Notes: generated from the sequence alone by a model not told the origin. DNA of 46,475 bases from Anaerolineales bacterium (GCA_030680155.1 JAUXWL010000089.1:1-46475), one strand, 5' to 3'. Counted from the first letter of the stretch, positions 17,576 to 27,230 are shown. Translations and numbers: made by a program.

Positions 17576-19030
17576 ATGTTTAAGCGCTTTTTAAAAGATA
17601 GTGCGGTTTATGGCATTTCCACTTTTTTTGCCAGGTCGGTCGTATTTATTTTGTTACCGCTTTATACGCGATTGCTCACGGCAAATGATTTTGGCGTTAT
17701 CGAATTGCTGACCGTCTTTGGAAACTTTATTAATGTTACTGTCGCATTGGAGGTTTCCCAGGCGCTGGTGAGGTTTTTCCCCGAAGCAGCCAACGAGAAG
17801 GATAAAAGGTCGTATGCATCCACCTCCTTGTGGTTTACATTGGTTTCATATACGATATTTTTGGTGGTATGTAATATTTTTTCAGGGTGGTTTACGAAAT
17901 CCTTGCTTTCGGACGCAAGCCACAATCAGATATTTGTGATGTCCTTGTTCGCAACCTGGTTTTACGGCGTCTTTTACCTCGTTCAGACCCAGCTCCGTGT
18001 GGAATTGATGGCTGTGCAGTATGCCATTTCGAATTTGGCGATGAATTTTTCAAGTGTAGGCTCGACGCTGCTTTTCATACTGGGATTTGGCTGGGATGCG
18101 ATGGGGGTAATCGCAGGGCAGTTAATTGGAAATATAGTAGGCTTTTCCGTCAGCCTATATTATTCCAGGCATATTTATGCTTTTTCCTTTGATTGGAGTA
18201 AACTACGGGAAATGCTGATATTTTCACTGCCCCTGGTCGTTTCGAGTATTGGATCGTCCGCCCTCCTTTATGCGAACCGTTTTGTTCTTGGTGGGTTGAT
18301 GTCTTTGTCTGATGTTGGGCTGCTGGGTGTGGCATACCGCGTTATTGCGCCTGTGAATTTGCTTGTCTTGAGTATTCAGAATGCTGCAATGCCCATTATT
18401 TTTTCTGATTATCGCAAGCCTGATGCCCCCAGGGAACTTGCCCGCCTTTTTCTCTTTTTTGTAGCCATGGCGCTGTTAGCCTTTTTATCAATGTCGCTTT
18501 TTTCGAAAGAGTTGTTCAAGATAATGGTTTCCTCCGAGTATCAGGGCGCTGTTTCGACTACTCCTTATCTGGTGGCGTCTGCTCTTATGGGAGGGATGAC
18601 GCTATTTGCGCCAGGTTTGTATATCAAAAAAGCCACAATTGTTGTGGCTTCTGTTACGATCCTTAGCGGTTCTTTGACAATTGCATTTTCATATTGGTTG
18701 ATTTTGATATTGGGGGTGAATGGCGCAGCGATCGCATCTTTACTGGGTAATACATCTGCCTTCATTTTATTTATGTTTTTCAGCCAAAAAAACTATTATG
18801 TGCAGTATGATTTTAAAAAAGCAGCAATTGCAGTTTTTGCTTCTGTTGCCATACTTGCGGTTGGTTCCCTATTAAGAGATGTAAATATAATAAATTTCCT
18901 TGTAAAACTGCTTGGTCTTGCTTTATTTGTGTTCTTTTTAGTGTTTTTTGGCTTGATAGAAAAAAATAAGATCAATCTTCTGGTTAATTATGTAAAAGAT
19001 AAAATGCTACTCTTGCGAATGCGAAAATAA
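17576..19030 (+). CDS. Wzx-type polysaccharide flippase
   Basis: Multi-pass transporter of 484 residues in the MOP/PST superfamily, which flips undecaprenyl-linked oligosaccharide units across the membrane. The start MFKRFLKDSAVYGISTFFARSV is the classic Wzx N terminus; LLPLYTRLLTANDFGVIELL follows, and about 14 hydrophobic segments extend to the basic C terminus. The base composition is clearly AT-rich: bases 18841-18900 hold 20 G or C of 60 by hand count, against 40 of 60 at 43741-43800. This opens an AT-richer block reaching about 24.2 kb, suggesting later acquisition. No strong ribosome-binding site is visible. Confidence 0.9.
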   Translation: MFKRFLKDSAVYGISTFFARSVVFILLPLYTRLLTANDFGVIELLTVFGNFINVTVALEVSQALVRFFPEAANEKDKRSYASTSLWFTLVSYTIFLVVCNIFSGWFTKSLLSDASHNQIFVMSLFATWFYGVFYLVQTQLRVELMAVQYAISNLAMNFSSVGSTLLFILGFGWDAMGVIAGQLIGNIVGFSVSLYYSRHIYAFSFDWSKLREMLIFSLPLVVSSIGSSALLYANRFVLGGLMSLSDVGLLGVAYRVIAPVNLLVLSIQNAAMPIIFSDYRKPDAPRELARLFLFFVAMALLAFLSMSLFSKELFKIMVSSEYQGAVSTTPYLVASALMGGMTLFAPGLYIKKATIVVASVTILSGSLTIAFSYWLILILGVNGAAIASLLGNTSAFILFMFFSQKNYYVQYDFKKAAIAVFASVAILAVGSLLRDVNIINFLVKLLGLALFVFFLVFFGLIEKNKINLLVNYVKDKMLLLRMRK

Positions 19031-19141
19031 GGCTTCAAGATTTCAAGATGGACTGCACAAATTCTTATTATTACCAAATGGACAAATCGATTCGATTCTG
19101 TACAACCAAATCTCAATATTTCGTTCATGCTGGAATTTTGA

Positions 19142-19171
19142 TTGCACGAGCTTGATTGATTTGTCTATAAG
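19142..19171 (+). promoter_or_regulatory. Possible promoter before the methyltransferase
   Basis: TTGCAC (19142-19147) and TATAAG (19166-19171) are separated by 18 bases in the AT-rich gap 19031-19202. TATAAGG and CCTTATA (19166-19172 and 19080+100 to 19186) form a small dyad. This is weak evidence from spacing and composition only; nothing else was seen in the gap. Confidence 0.3.
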
Positions 19172-19202
19172 GAGAATTCCCTTATAAAGGATGTGAATTT
19201 TC

Positions 19203-19991
19203 ATGAGCGCTAAAAAACACTATTTTCCCAACCGAAGTTCCCTGGTTCTTGCGATCCAAAAAGTGATCAAACCAGTTCAGGTAGTATTGGATATTGGCTG
19301 TGGTATTCAGCCGCAGAATTACATTACTCCAGCAGTTCACATTTGTTGTGAACCGTTTGAGGATTATATTGAATACTTGCAGCGTGAAATTCGGAAACAA
19401 GAAAGAATTAACCTGATTGACAGGGCTTATTTTTTCTTAAACGCCGCCTGGTCGGAAATGGCGGGGTATTTTCCTGAAAGATCTGTTGATACAGTTTTTC
19501 TGCTTGATGTTATAGAGCATTTGGATAAAGAACAGGGAAGAGAATTGTTGGCGTGGGTGGAGAAAATTGCCCGTTGTCAGGTAGTGATATTTACCCCTCT
19601 TGGTTTTGTGAAACAGGAACATCCGGACGGAAAGGATGCCTGGGGAATGGATGGGGGGAATTGGCAGGAACACAAATCAGGCTGGATGCCGGAAGATTTC
19701 GATGAAACTTGGCAAACATATGTTACAGAAAGATTCCATTATGAAACCAATCTTGGAGACCCTTATTCTGTTCCTGCTGGAGCCTTCTATGCAATTAAAA
19801 CGATCTCTGATTTCAGTCCCGCTGTAAAGCCTGGGTTTCATGCCCTGTTTTTGAGTAAATTTTATAAAGCTATAAACACAGTCAAGATGCTCATGGAAAC
19901 GGTTCCCTTTTATGAGACCGTTCGAAAAAAATATCGCTCCGTTTTTCCTAAAAAACAAAAGCCGTATTTTCACGATAAAAAGGGGGAGTAA
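19203..19991 (+). CDS. SAM-dependent methyltransferase, class I
   Basis: A 262-residue soluble protein with a class I methyltransferase core: VVLDIGCGIQPQNYI (motif I, about 27-41), an acidic E in CCEPFEDYIEYL (motif II) and VDTVFLLDVIEHLDKEQG (motif IV, about 94-112). The motif IV pattern D-V-I-E-H-L is typical of sugar or small-molecule methyltransferases in polysaccharide clusters. A role in O-methylating a glycan residue is likely but unproven. It has no membrane segment. The following gene starts 4 bases after the stop, so these are co-expressed. Confidence 0.8.
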   Translation: MSAKKHYFPNRSSLVLAIQKVIKPVQVVLDIGCGIQPQNYITPAVHICCEPFEDYIEYLQREIRKQERINLIDRAYFFLNAAWSEMAGYFPERSVDTVFLLDVIEHLDKEQGRELLAWVEKIARCQVVIFTPLGFVKQEHPDGKDAWGMDGGNWQEHKSGWMPEDFDETWQTYVTERFHYETNLGDPYSVPAGAFYAIKTISDFSPAVKPGFHALFLSKFYKAINTVKMLMETVPFYETVRKKYRSVFPKKQKPYFHDKKGE

Positions 19992-19995
19992 TCTT

Positions 19996-20880
19996 ATGCG
20001 AATTTTGATTCTTGGTGGTAATGGCATGTTGGGACACAGACTGTGCCAGGTACTTTCACACCGGTTTGACATTTGGGCCACTTTCCGAGGAAATGCGAAC
20101 CTGTATGAAAATTTCAATATTCCCAATGAGGATAGGCGCTTGGGGGGCGTTGATGCGGAAAACATGGAAAGTGTTCACAATGTTTTGGAGATTGCCCAGC
20201 CCGCAGTTGTAATTAATGCCCTGGGTATTGTCAAACAGCGCGATGATGCAAAAGCAGCGATACCATCCATTCAGATCAATGCCCTCTTCCCTCATCAACT
20301 GGCAGCAATGTGCGAATCTCGAAAAAGTCGCTTGATTCATGTTTCGACGGATTGCGTATTTTCAGGGCTGCGTGGAAACTATACCGAAATCGATAATCCA
20401 GATCCTGTTGATCTATATGGGCGCACAAAACTTCTTGGAGAGCTGCATCATGGTAATTGTTTGACCTTGCGGACATCCATCATCGGATGGCAGACAAATA
20501 CTTTCTCCAGTCTGCTAAGTTGGTTCGCCCGCCAGCGAGGCAGACGAATTAAAGGCTATCTAAAAGCCATCTACAGCGGCTTTTCCACAACGGTTTTGTC
20601 AAATTTGATTGGCGATATTATTGAGACTCGTCCGGATTTGCAGGGGCTTTATCATGTCTCAAGTGCGCCGATCTCGAAGTATGAACTCCTGGTGCGACTC
20701 CGCGATTCATTGAAGTGGGGGGATGTTCATATAGACCCGGATGAGAATTTTTTCTGTGACCGCAGTCTAAATGGAACTCGCTTCACTACCGCTACTGGTT
20801 GGATCCCGCCAAGTTGGGATACGATGATCGCGGATTTGGCTTCTGAATGGCCGCACTATGCGGAATGGTATGCACAATAG
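19996..20880 (+). CDS. RmlD-like SDR reductase, probable UDP-FucNAc branch
   Basis: NAD(P)-dependent reductase of 294 residues resembling dTDP-4-dehydrorhamnose reductase. ILGGNGMLGHRL gives the nucleotide-binding loop, HVSTDCVFSGLRGNY holds the catalytic Thr, and DLYGRTKLLGE holds the Y-x3-K pair. This subfamily usually sits next to a WbjD/FnlC-type epimerase, as here, and would reduce the 4-keto-6-deoxy sugar nucleotide on the way to UDP-L-FucNAc-type sugars. It lacks the C-terminal cupin seen in WbjC/CapF. The ATG at 19996 is chosen over an upstream in-frame codon because GGGGG lies about 8 bases before it and the previous gene ends at 19991. Confidence 0.82.
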   Translation: MRILILGGNGMLGHRLCQVLSHRFDIWATFRGNANLYENFNIPNEDRRLGGVDAENMESVHNVLEIAQPAVVINALGIVKQRDDAKAAIPSIQINALFPHQLAAMCESRKSRLIHVSTDCVFSGLRGNYTEIDNPDPVDLYGRTKLLGELHHGNCLTLRTSIIGWQTNTFSSLLSWFARQRGRRIKGYLKAIYSGFSTTVLSNLIGDIIETRPDLQGLYHVSSAPISKYELLVRLRDSLKWGDVHIDPDENFFCDRSLNGTRFTTATGWIPPSWDTMIADLASEWPHYAEWYAQ

Positions 20881-20922
20881 GAACGTTATGAATTTGAAAA
20901 ATGATGTCGAGGCTAGCTTGTT

Positions 20923-22005
20923 ATGAAAATTTTAACCATCCTGGGCACACGCCCGGAGATCATCAGATTGAGCAGGGTCATTGAGAAACTGGATGCATCT
21001 TGCAACCATACGCTGGTGCATACAGGGCAAAATTACGATCCCAATCTAAATGATGTGTTTTTTCAGCAGTTGGGAGTTCGCAAACCGGATTACTTTATGA
21101 GTACCAAAGGCGGTATTGGTGAGCAACTTGGCATTATTTTGGCCGAAACGGAAAAAATATTAATTAAAGTGAAACCCGATAAATTGCTGATTTTAGGGGA
21201 CACGAATAGCGCCCTGTCTGCGATCATAGCCAAGCGTTATGGTATTCCGGTATATCACATGGAGGCGGGAAATCGCTGCTATGATGATCGTGTGCCGGAG
21301 GAGGTAAACCGTCGGATAATCGATCATTCCAGCGATATTCTGATGCCTTATACGGAACGCAGTCGTCAAAATCTCCTCCGTGAGGGTATTCCGGGTGAAC
21401 GGATTTATGTTACGGGTAACCCAATTTACGAAGTCATCCAGAATTATCAAAAACAGATTAAATCCTCCGGGATCATAAATAACCTGGGCATCGAATCAGG
21501 AAAATATTTTCTTGTTACTCTCCATCGTGCCGAGAACGTGGATTTCGAACCCCGCCTCAGGCAGTTTGCCATGGCTCTGGAGCAGGTTCAAAAAAAATAC
21601 CAAATGCCGGTCATTATCAGCACACATCCACGTACAAGAAGCCGATTGGAAAGCTTTGGAATAGACCTGCAAAATCCCATGCTCCGTTTCATGGAACCCT
21701 TTGGTTTTTTCGATTTTGTGGCTTTGGAGCAGAACGCCCGTTGCGTGCTTTCGGACAGTGGCACGGTACAGGAGGAATGTGCCATCTTTAAAGTGCCAAA
21801 TGTGACCTTGCGGGATGTGACAGAGCGCCCTGAGACCATCGAATGCGGGAGCAACATCTTAACCGGCGGCAGTGTTGATAGTATAGTCAGCTGTGTTGGC
21901 TTGGTCTTGGAGCGGGGGAATAATTGGGAAGCTCCCCGTGAATATTTGATGGAAAATGTAAGTGATGTAGTTGTAAAAGCTCTGTTGGGCTACCTATGGA
22001 AATAA
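20923..22005 (+). CDS. UDP-sugar 2-epimerase, WbjD/FnlC/CapG type
   Basis: Non-hydrolysing 2-epimerase of 360 residues. Motifs: LGTRPEIIR (about 7-15), HMEAGNRCYDDRVPEE (about 111-126), NRRIIDHSSD, LVTLHRAEN (about 197-205) and LSDSGTVQEE (about 275-284). The HMEAGNRC..RVPEE form is characteristic of WbjD/FnlC/Cap5G, which make UDP-L-FucNAc from the talo-isomer, and differs from the WbpI-type enzyme at 13061. The partner reductase is immediately upstream. The third enzyme, a UDP-GlcNAc 4,6-dehydratase/5-epimerase (WbjB/FnlA), is not in the window. Confidence 0.88.
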   Translation: MKILTILGTRPEIIRLSRVIEKLDASCNHTLVHTGQNYDPNLNDVFFQQLGVRKPDYFMSTKGGIGEQLGIILAETEKILIKVKPDKLLILGDTNSALSAIIAKRYGIPVYHMEAGNRCYDDRVPEEVNRRIIDHSSDILMPYTERSRQNLLREGIPGERIYVTGNPIYEVIQNYQKQIKSSGIINNLGIESGKYFLVTLHRAENVDFEPRLRQFAMALEQVQKKYQMPVIISTHPRTRSRLESFGIDLQNPMLRFMEPFGFFDFVALEQNARCVLSDSGTVQEECAIFKVPNVTLRDVTERPETIECGSNILTGGSVDSIVSCVGLVLERGNNWEAPREYLMENVSDVVVKALLGYLWK

Positions 22006-22829
22006 CACATTCTCCGTTGGTTTCCATTATTACTCCCGTATACAATGGCGCCCAATATTTGGATGAGCTAATCCAGAGCGTGCTTCTCCAGGACTACCCT
22101 TATGTTGAACATGTCATTATCGATGATGGTTCGAAAGACGATGGGGCGACTGTGGCGATTTTAAACAAGTATTCTCATTTGCATTGGACGAGTCGCGCCA
22201 ACAAGGGACAGTATTCAACCATGAATGACGGCTTGCAGCTTGCCAATGGAGAGTATGTTTGTTTTGTCAGCGCAGACGATATCCTGACGACAGGAGCTGT
22301 GAGGACGGCTATTGACTTTCTGTTGCGACATCCGTCGTTTGATGGAGTTTTTGGTATCACAACCTACATGGATCATAGTGGAAACGACTTCCCGTTTTTG
22401 GTTCCTTTTCGGGGAGCCCGATTGGGATTCCATCAATATTTTGCACATATCGCCCATTGTTCCTTGTATGTGAAAGCTGAAACGATGCGAAAAAAGGATT
22501 TGTTTTTTGATCCATCCTTGAGATATACGGGTGATTATGACTGGGTTGTACGTATGCATCTGAAGAAGTGTAAGGTCGGTTTTGTGAAACGGGAACTGTC
22601 CAAAGTTAGACTCCATGAGAGTCAAACTTCCCGGAAATATAAAAATGATAGCTTCAGTGAATTTGACGTTGTCAGAAAAAAACTACGGGTGAACGCTCTG
22701 GCTTATGCATTGTTGTCGGGTATCAATATATGGATGATACGGGTGTGGAAGATAGCCCGGTTATTGAAAGAGAAGGGTTTGTTGGACGCGGTGAAATTTT
22801 TGTTTAATTTTCTATTAAAAAAGGTGTGA
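21996..22829 (+). CDS. Glycosyltransferase family 2
   Basis: Inverting GT-A enzyme of 277 residues. The N terminus VSIITPVYNGAQYLDELIQS is the family start; HVIIDDGSKDDG (about 43-54) binds the nucleotide and CFVSADDILTTGA (about 88-100) gives the metal-binding ADD. The C terminus is amphipathic and basic, consistent with membrane attachment. It overlaps the epimerase gene by 10 bases, hinting that it may use the sugar made by that enzyme. The following 106 bases have no gene. AT-rich like its neighbours. Confidence 0.9.
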   Translation: MEITHSPLVSIITPVYNGAQYLDELIQSVLLQDYPYVEHVIIDDGSKDDGATVAILNKYSHLHWTSRANKGQYSTMNDGLQLANGEYVCFVSADDILTTGAVRTAIDFLLRHPSFDGVFGITTYMDHSGNDFPFLVPFRGARLGFHQYFAHIAHCSLYVKAETMRKKDLFFDPSLRYTGDYDWVVRMHLKKCKVGFVKRELSKVRLHESQTSRKYKNDSFSEFDVVRKKLRVNALAYALLSGINIWMIRVWKIARLLKEKGLLDAVKFLFNFLLKKV

Positions 22830-22935
22830 GCGGGGTGATGGAGAGATGAATTTTTCACGATTTTTGTCTTTGGAAATCCGCAATTTAATGTATCCCCAAG
22901 TCTCCAGTCATGCCGTACTGCTGAGGTAATTTCCC

Positions 22936-24189
22936 TTGCAATTGATGCTTTTAACATCATCCTATCCATATAACTTTTCTGCTGAGTATACTTTTATTCA
23001 CCCGGAAATCGGTTTTTTGGCGAAAAAATTTAATGACATCACTCTTTTTCCCAGAACTTCTAAAGGACAAAGATTAGCGCTGCCTCCCAATGTTAAGGTT
23101 GATGAAGATTATACGGAATTTCTTAAAAAGGGTCAGCATCCTGGAAGAATAATCCAGACGGCTCTCTCATCGACTTTGGTGAAAGAGGAACTTCGCAGTC
23201 GGGCGGATATTTGGCTTTACCCGGCTAAGTTTCTGAAACTGATTATGTTTGCGAGTAGAGTCGAGTTGATCAGAGAATGGATGACGGATCGCATAAGAAA
23301 TCTCCAAATTGATCCGCAACAATGTCTTTTATATAGTTATTGGATGGACCATTCTGCTACCGGACTTGTCATGGCTAAGCGGGAGTTGCCATCTTTAAGA
23401 GTTGTTTCACGGGCGCACGGCTACGATATTTTTGAAGAATATTATTATCCTTATTATTGGCCTTATCGTATGGAAACTCTGAAGGGCTTGGACGCGGTTT
23501 ATAGCGCCTCGGATGCGGGAAGAAAGTATTTTTGCGAACGCTATCCAACATTCTTATCGAAGTTTAAGACAGCACACTTGGGAGTCAATAAATCAGATTT
23601 TATTTGTGTGCCATCAACTGATGGTGTTTTCAGGATAGTTTCCTGCTCTTATATTGTGTCAGTCAAAAGATTGAACCTTTTGGTAAAAGGAATTGCAGCA
23701 GCAGCACGCTATCGCCCTAATCAAAAACTTGAATGGACCCATTTTGGAGATGGCAGTGGCAGGGCGTCGCTTCAAAGACACATGCGGCGCGAGCTTCCGC
23801 ATAATGTGGAGTCATGCCTGATGGGTCATGTGCCAAACAATGTGATTATGGAGTTTTACAGGGATAAACCGGTTGACGTATTCATCAATGTCAGTAAGAC
23901 GGAAGGCGGCGCTCCTGTATCCATTCAAGAGGCAATTAGTTGTGGAATCCCAGTAATTGCGACAGCCGTAGGCGGAAATCCTGAAATCGTTTCAGAAACA
24001 AATGGAATTTTGACAAGCCCCGATCCATCCCCGGAAGAAATCGCCAATGCTATTTTTCAATTCATTGATAATCCGTCCATGTCGGCTGCAAAACGAAAGG
24101 GGAGTTACGATGTGTGGCGCAGGAAATTCAACGCGGATGAAAACTTCCGTAAATTTGCGGAACAATTGCGGTCCATTGGAGAGGGTTGA
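22936..24189 (+). CDS. Glycosyltransferase family 4, TTG start
   Basis: GT-B retaining glycosyltransferase of about 417 residues. The N-terminal half has SRAHGYDIFEEYYYPYYW. The donor half has VSCSYIVSVKRLNLLVKG, HFGDGSGRASLQ and NVSKTEGGAPVSIQEAISCG, the E-x7-E signature near residue 320. The start is decided by context: an in-frame stop at 22927-22929 rules out anything further upstream, and GAGG (22923-22926) is 9 bases before TTG at 22936 but 18 before the ATG at 22945. TTG is therefore preferred; the ATG would shorten the protein by three residues. Confidence 0.88.
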   Translation: MQLMLLTSSYPYNFSAEYTFIHPEIGFLAKKFNDITLFPRTSKGQRLALPPNVKVDEDYTEFLKKGQHPGRIIQTALSSTLVKEELRSRADIWLYPAKFLKLIMFASRVELIREWMTDRIRNLQIDPQQCLLYSYWMDHSATGLVMAKRELPSLRVVSRAHGYDIFEEYYYPYYWPYRMETLKGLDAVYSASDAGRKYFCERYPTFLSKFKTAHLGVNKSDFICVPSTDGVFRIVSCSYIVSVKRLNLLVKGIAAAARYRPNQKLEWTHFGDGSGRASLQRHMRRELPHNVESCLMGHVPNNVIMEFYRDKPVDVFINVSKTEGGAPVSIQEAISCGIPVIATAVGGNPEIVSETNGILTSPDPSPEEIANAIFQFIDNPSMSAAKRKGSYDVWRRKFNADENFRKFAEQLRSIGEG

Positions 24190-24192
24190 TTT

Positions 24193-26082
24193 ATGTGCGG
24201 TATTGCTGGACTTTGGAATTTAAACGGGGAACCTGTTTCCCCGGGGATGCTACGGCGGTTTACGGATTCGCTTGCACATCGCGGACCTGATGGGAATGGG
24301 TTTTATATTGACCCGGACGCCAACCTTGGACTGGGACATCGCCGCCTGGCTATTCTGGATACATCCGATAAAGGGCGGCAGCCCATGGCGTTTGCCGCAG
24401 GCAGATACTGGATCGTTTACAACGGTGAAATATATAACTTCCTCGAGCTAAAAGCGGAATTGGAAAAAGCCGGTTATTCATTTGAGACAGATTCCGATAC
24501 CGAAGTGATCCTGGCGGGCTATCATCATTGGGGCGAAGACTGCCAGTTGAAGTTCAATGGCATGTGGGCAATTGCCCTCTGGGACCGTGATGAACGACGC
24601 TTGTTCCTTTCCCGTGATCGGTTTGGCGTCAAGCCGCTGCTCTATCACTTCTCCAAAGATCATTTTGCTTTTGCGTCGGAAATGAAAGCGTTTCTTGCAT
24701 TGGATTGGTTCCAGCCCGACTTTGACCCATCCATGGTGGCGTTGGCGCTCTCCAATGAGAAGGCGATTGAAGGAAATGAAAACAGCCTGATCGTTGGGCT
24801 GAATAATTTATTGGGAGGACATTGTCTTACCCTGCGGGCGGGAGAGCATCCTGTTGTCCGTCGTTGGTGGAATACACTCGAACATCTCGAAATCGCTCCG
24901 CAGCGATATGAGGAACAGGTGGAGCGGTTCCGTGAATTATTTCTGGATGCCTGCCGCATCCGCATGCGAAGTGACGTTCCAATTGGAACAGCCTTAAGCG
25001 GCGGCTTGGATTCAAGTTCCGTTGTTTGCGGTATGCATCATGTCAGCCGCAGCGGGGGAACCGCGCCGGATCGAATTGCAAGCGACTGGCAAAAAGCCTT
25101 CATCATGACGTACCCTGGCGAAAGCATTGACGAGAGAAAATATGCAGATGAAGTTGTAAAAAAGACCGGCGTCCAACCCGTGTATTGCACGGCGGATGCA
25201 AATTCCTATCTGGATCATTTTGATGAAGTCCTCTTTCAGCTCGAAGCGATCTCCGATATTCATTTCGGCCCCTGGCAAATTTATAAAACGCAGCGTGATA
25301 ATGGCGTGGTCGTCACCATGGACGGACATGGCGGGGATGAGGCGCTGGGTGGTTATCCGTGGTATCTCGAATCGGCATTAAAAGACTCGATAAGGCAATT
25401 TTCCATCCCTCGCACTCTTGAGCTTGTTTCCACACTGCGTGGACTTGATCCATTTCCAAACGAAAATTTTTATCTGAAAGGTTTGCAAAAGGTACTTCGC
25501 CCTGGTAAGCTGCAAAAGCAATCCTGGCTTCGGATAAAACCAGCCGAGGCGAAAAATCCTGTACTGGCGGCTGACCAACCCCGGCTTAAGGGAGATGCGC
25601 TCTTTAAGCAACTTTATATCGACTTCCATATTTCGCAGCTTCCCACAGTCCTGCGAAATTTTGACCGGTTATCCATGGCTCATGGCGTGGAAGTCCGCGC
25701 GCCGTTGATGGATTGGCGTCTTGTCTGTTTTGCCTTTTCGCTTCCTTCCTCCTCCAAGATTGGTCAGGGTTTCACGAAGCGGATTCTTCGGGATGCAGTT
25801 TCTGACATTCTGCCCGAGTCTGTCCGCCGTCGGACTCAAAAATTGGGTTTCCCAAACCTTGCACAGGCCTGGACTTCAAACCGATCCCGCGAATTCATGA
25901 GCGATATTGTCCACAGCGCTGAATTTCGCCAATCTCCTGTTTGGGATGCGGAGAAAATCAGTAACACCTTGCGGACAGCGAATGGTAATAAAGAGGGCGA
26001 TCAACTGCATCGGGTTTGGATCCATGTGCAGGCTGCTTCTTTGATACGCCTGTTTAAATCCAAAAAACAGTCGTTGAGTTAA
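24193..26082 (+). CDS. asnB: Asparagine synthase (glutamine-hydrolysing)
   Basis: Two-domain amidotransferase of 629 residues. The N-terminal glutaminase domain starts MCGIAGLWN with nucleophile Cys2, followed by HRGPDGNG and YNGEIYNF. The synthetase domain has the ATP-binding PP-loop SGGLDSSS (about 267-274) and DGHGGDEALGGYPWY. In primary metabolism it makes asparagine. In polysaccharide clusters, homologues are often suspected of amidating uronic acids, which would fit the uronic-acid pathway here, but that is inference. GAGGG lies about 8 bases before the ATG. Composition returns to higher G+C in this gene. Confidence 0.93.
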   Translation: MCGIAGLWNLNGEPVSPGMLRRFTDSLAHRGPDGNGFYIDPDANLGLGHRRLAILDTSDKGRQPMAFAAGRYWIVYNGEIYNFLELKAELEKAGYSFETDSDTEVILAGYHHWGEDCQLKFNGMWAIALWDRDERRLFLSRDRFGVKPLLYHFSKDHFAFASEMKAFLALDWFQPDFDPSMVALALSNEKAIEGNENSLIVGLNNLLGGHCLTLRAGEHPVVRRWWNTLEHLEIAPQRYEEQVERFRELFLDACRIRMRSDVPIGTALSGGLDSSSVVCGMHHVSRSGGTAPDRIASDWQKAFIMTYPGESIDERKYADEVVKKTGVQPVYCTADANSYLDHFDEVLFQLEAISDIHFGPWQIYKTQRDNGVVVTMDGHGGDEALGGYPWYLESALKDSIRQFSIPRTLELVSTLRGLDPFPNENFYLKGLQKVLRPGKLQKQSWLRIKPAEAKNPVLAADQPRLKGDALFKQLYIDFHISQLPTVLRNFDRLSMAHGVEVRAPLMDWRLVCFAFSLPSSSKIGQGFTKRILRDAVSDILPESVRRRTQKLGFPNLAQAWTSNRSREFMSDIVHSAEFRQSPVWDAEKISNTLRTANGNKEGDQLHRVWIHVQAASLIRLFKSKKQSLS

Positions 26083-26101
26083 TTCATTAGGAAATACTTT
26101 C

Positions 26102-27190
26102 ATGCGTCTCGCTTATGTTAGTTTACACTGGCCCCGCACCCGCAACAGCGGCGTTGGAAAAAAGATCCAATCACAAGTGGCAGCTTGGAATGAGATGGGA
26201 CATGAAGCGCGCCTATTCTTGCATTCTGCGCACCAGGAACCCGTTTCCGATTTAATTGAGGCTGAGTATTTCTTCTATCCCGTATCAGGGAAACTTGGGA
26301 CGGAGTTTCACCGCATTCTTGCGGTGCGGCGAATGTTGAGCGCGATCCGGGATTTTGCCCCCGATCTAATTTATTTGCGCTATGGTATCTATGTGTATCC
26401 TGTTCATCAATTGATGAAAATTGCCCCTGTTGTGGAGGAGATCAATACCAATGATCTTACACAGCATGAAGGGCTTGGACGGCTATACAGCTTGTACAAT
26501 TCGTGGACAAGAGGCATCCTGCTGCGCTCCGTTCATGGACTTATACCTGTCTCTGATGAATTGGCTGAAACTCCTGCGTTTGCTTCCTATCAGAAGCCCA
26601 GTTGCGTCATCGCCAATGGGGTGAACCTGTCTAAATTCCCGCTGCTGCCCCCGGCAAAGAATCACGTCCCGCACCTTGTCTTTATTGGCAGTCCCGGCTA
26701 TCCATGGCATGGCGTGGATAAAATAGTGGATCTCGCCCGCCGTATTCCCGATGTGAATATCGGTGTCGTTGGGTATCACGGACTCCCTGAATTGGAACCG
26801 CTGCCCGAAAATATCAAACTACATGGCTATCTGGACGTTAATCAATATCAAAAGGTTTTGGCTGCTGCTGATGTTGCGATCAGTTCCCTGGCCTTGCATC
26901 GAGTTGGACTGGAAGAGGCATCACCTTTGAAAAGCCGCGAATGTCTTGCTTTTGGCTTGCCGATGATCATTGCCTATAAAGATACTGATTTGGAGGATTC
27001 TGGTGGGGACTTCCTTTTGCGAATACCTAATAAAGAAGATAATATCAAAACTCACGCGGATGCGATCCGCGAATTCGCTTACAAAATGCAGGGGAAGCGT
27101 GTGGAGAGAAGATTCATTCAAGCCCTCGACCAGCATAACAAAGAGGACAAGAGGCTTCGTTTTTTTGAAAGTCTGCTGAATTCACGTTAA
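26102..27190 (+). CDS. Glycosyltransferase family 4
   Basis: GT-B fold protein of 362 residues. N-terminal MRLAYVSLHWPRTRNSGVGK and the basic RYGIYVYPVHQL segment are on the acceptor side; VEEINTNDLTQHEGL and HGLIPVSDELAET follow. The donor half has VFIGSPGYPWHGVDKIV, and the late motif LEEASPLKSRECLAFGLPMI replaces the usual E-x7-E, a divergent but recognisable form. GGAAA precedes the ATG. A short hairpin just after the stop (27194-27230) may end the transcript. Confidence 0.85.
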   Translation: MRLAYVSLHWPRTRNSGVGKKIQSQVAAWNEMGHEARLFLHSAHQEPVSDLIEAEYFFYPVSGKLGTEFHRILAVRRMLSAIRDFAPDLIYLRYGIYVYPVHQLMKIAPVVEEINTNDLTQHEGLGRLYSLYNSWTRGILLRSVHGLIPVSDELAETPAFASYQKPSCVIANGVNLSKFPLLPPAKNHVPHLVFIGSPGYPWHGVDKIVDLARRIPDVNIGVVGYHGLPELEPLPENIKLHGYLDVNQYQKVLAAADVAISSLALHRVGLEEASPLKSRECLAFGLPMIIAYKDTDLEDSGGDFLLRIPNKEDNIKTHADAIREFAYKMQGKRVERRFIQALDQHNKEDKRLRFFESLLNSR

Positions 27191-27193
27191 TAC

Positions 27194-27230
27194 GCCAGGA
27201 GAGTTTCTTAACTCATCTTTTTAGCCTGGC
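27194..27230 (+). terminator. Weak nested hairpin after GT4 gene
   Basis: GCCAGG (27194-27199) pairs with CCTGGC (27225-27230) and encloses a 5-bp stem, GAGTT/AACTC (27201-27214), followed by five T residues. It starts a few bases after a stop codon. The stems are short, so this is only a possible terminator. Confidence 0.3.
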
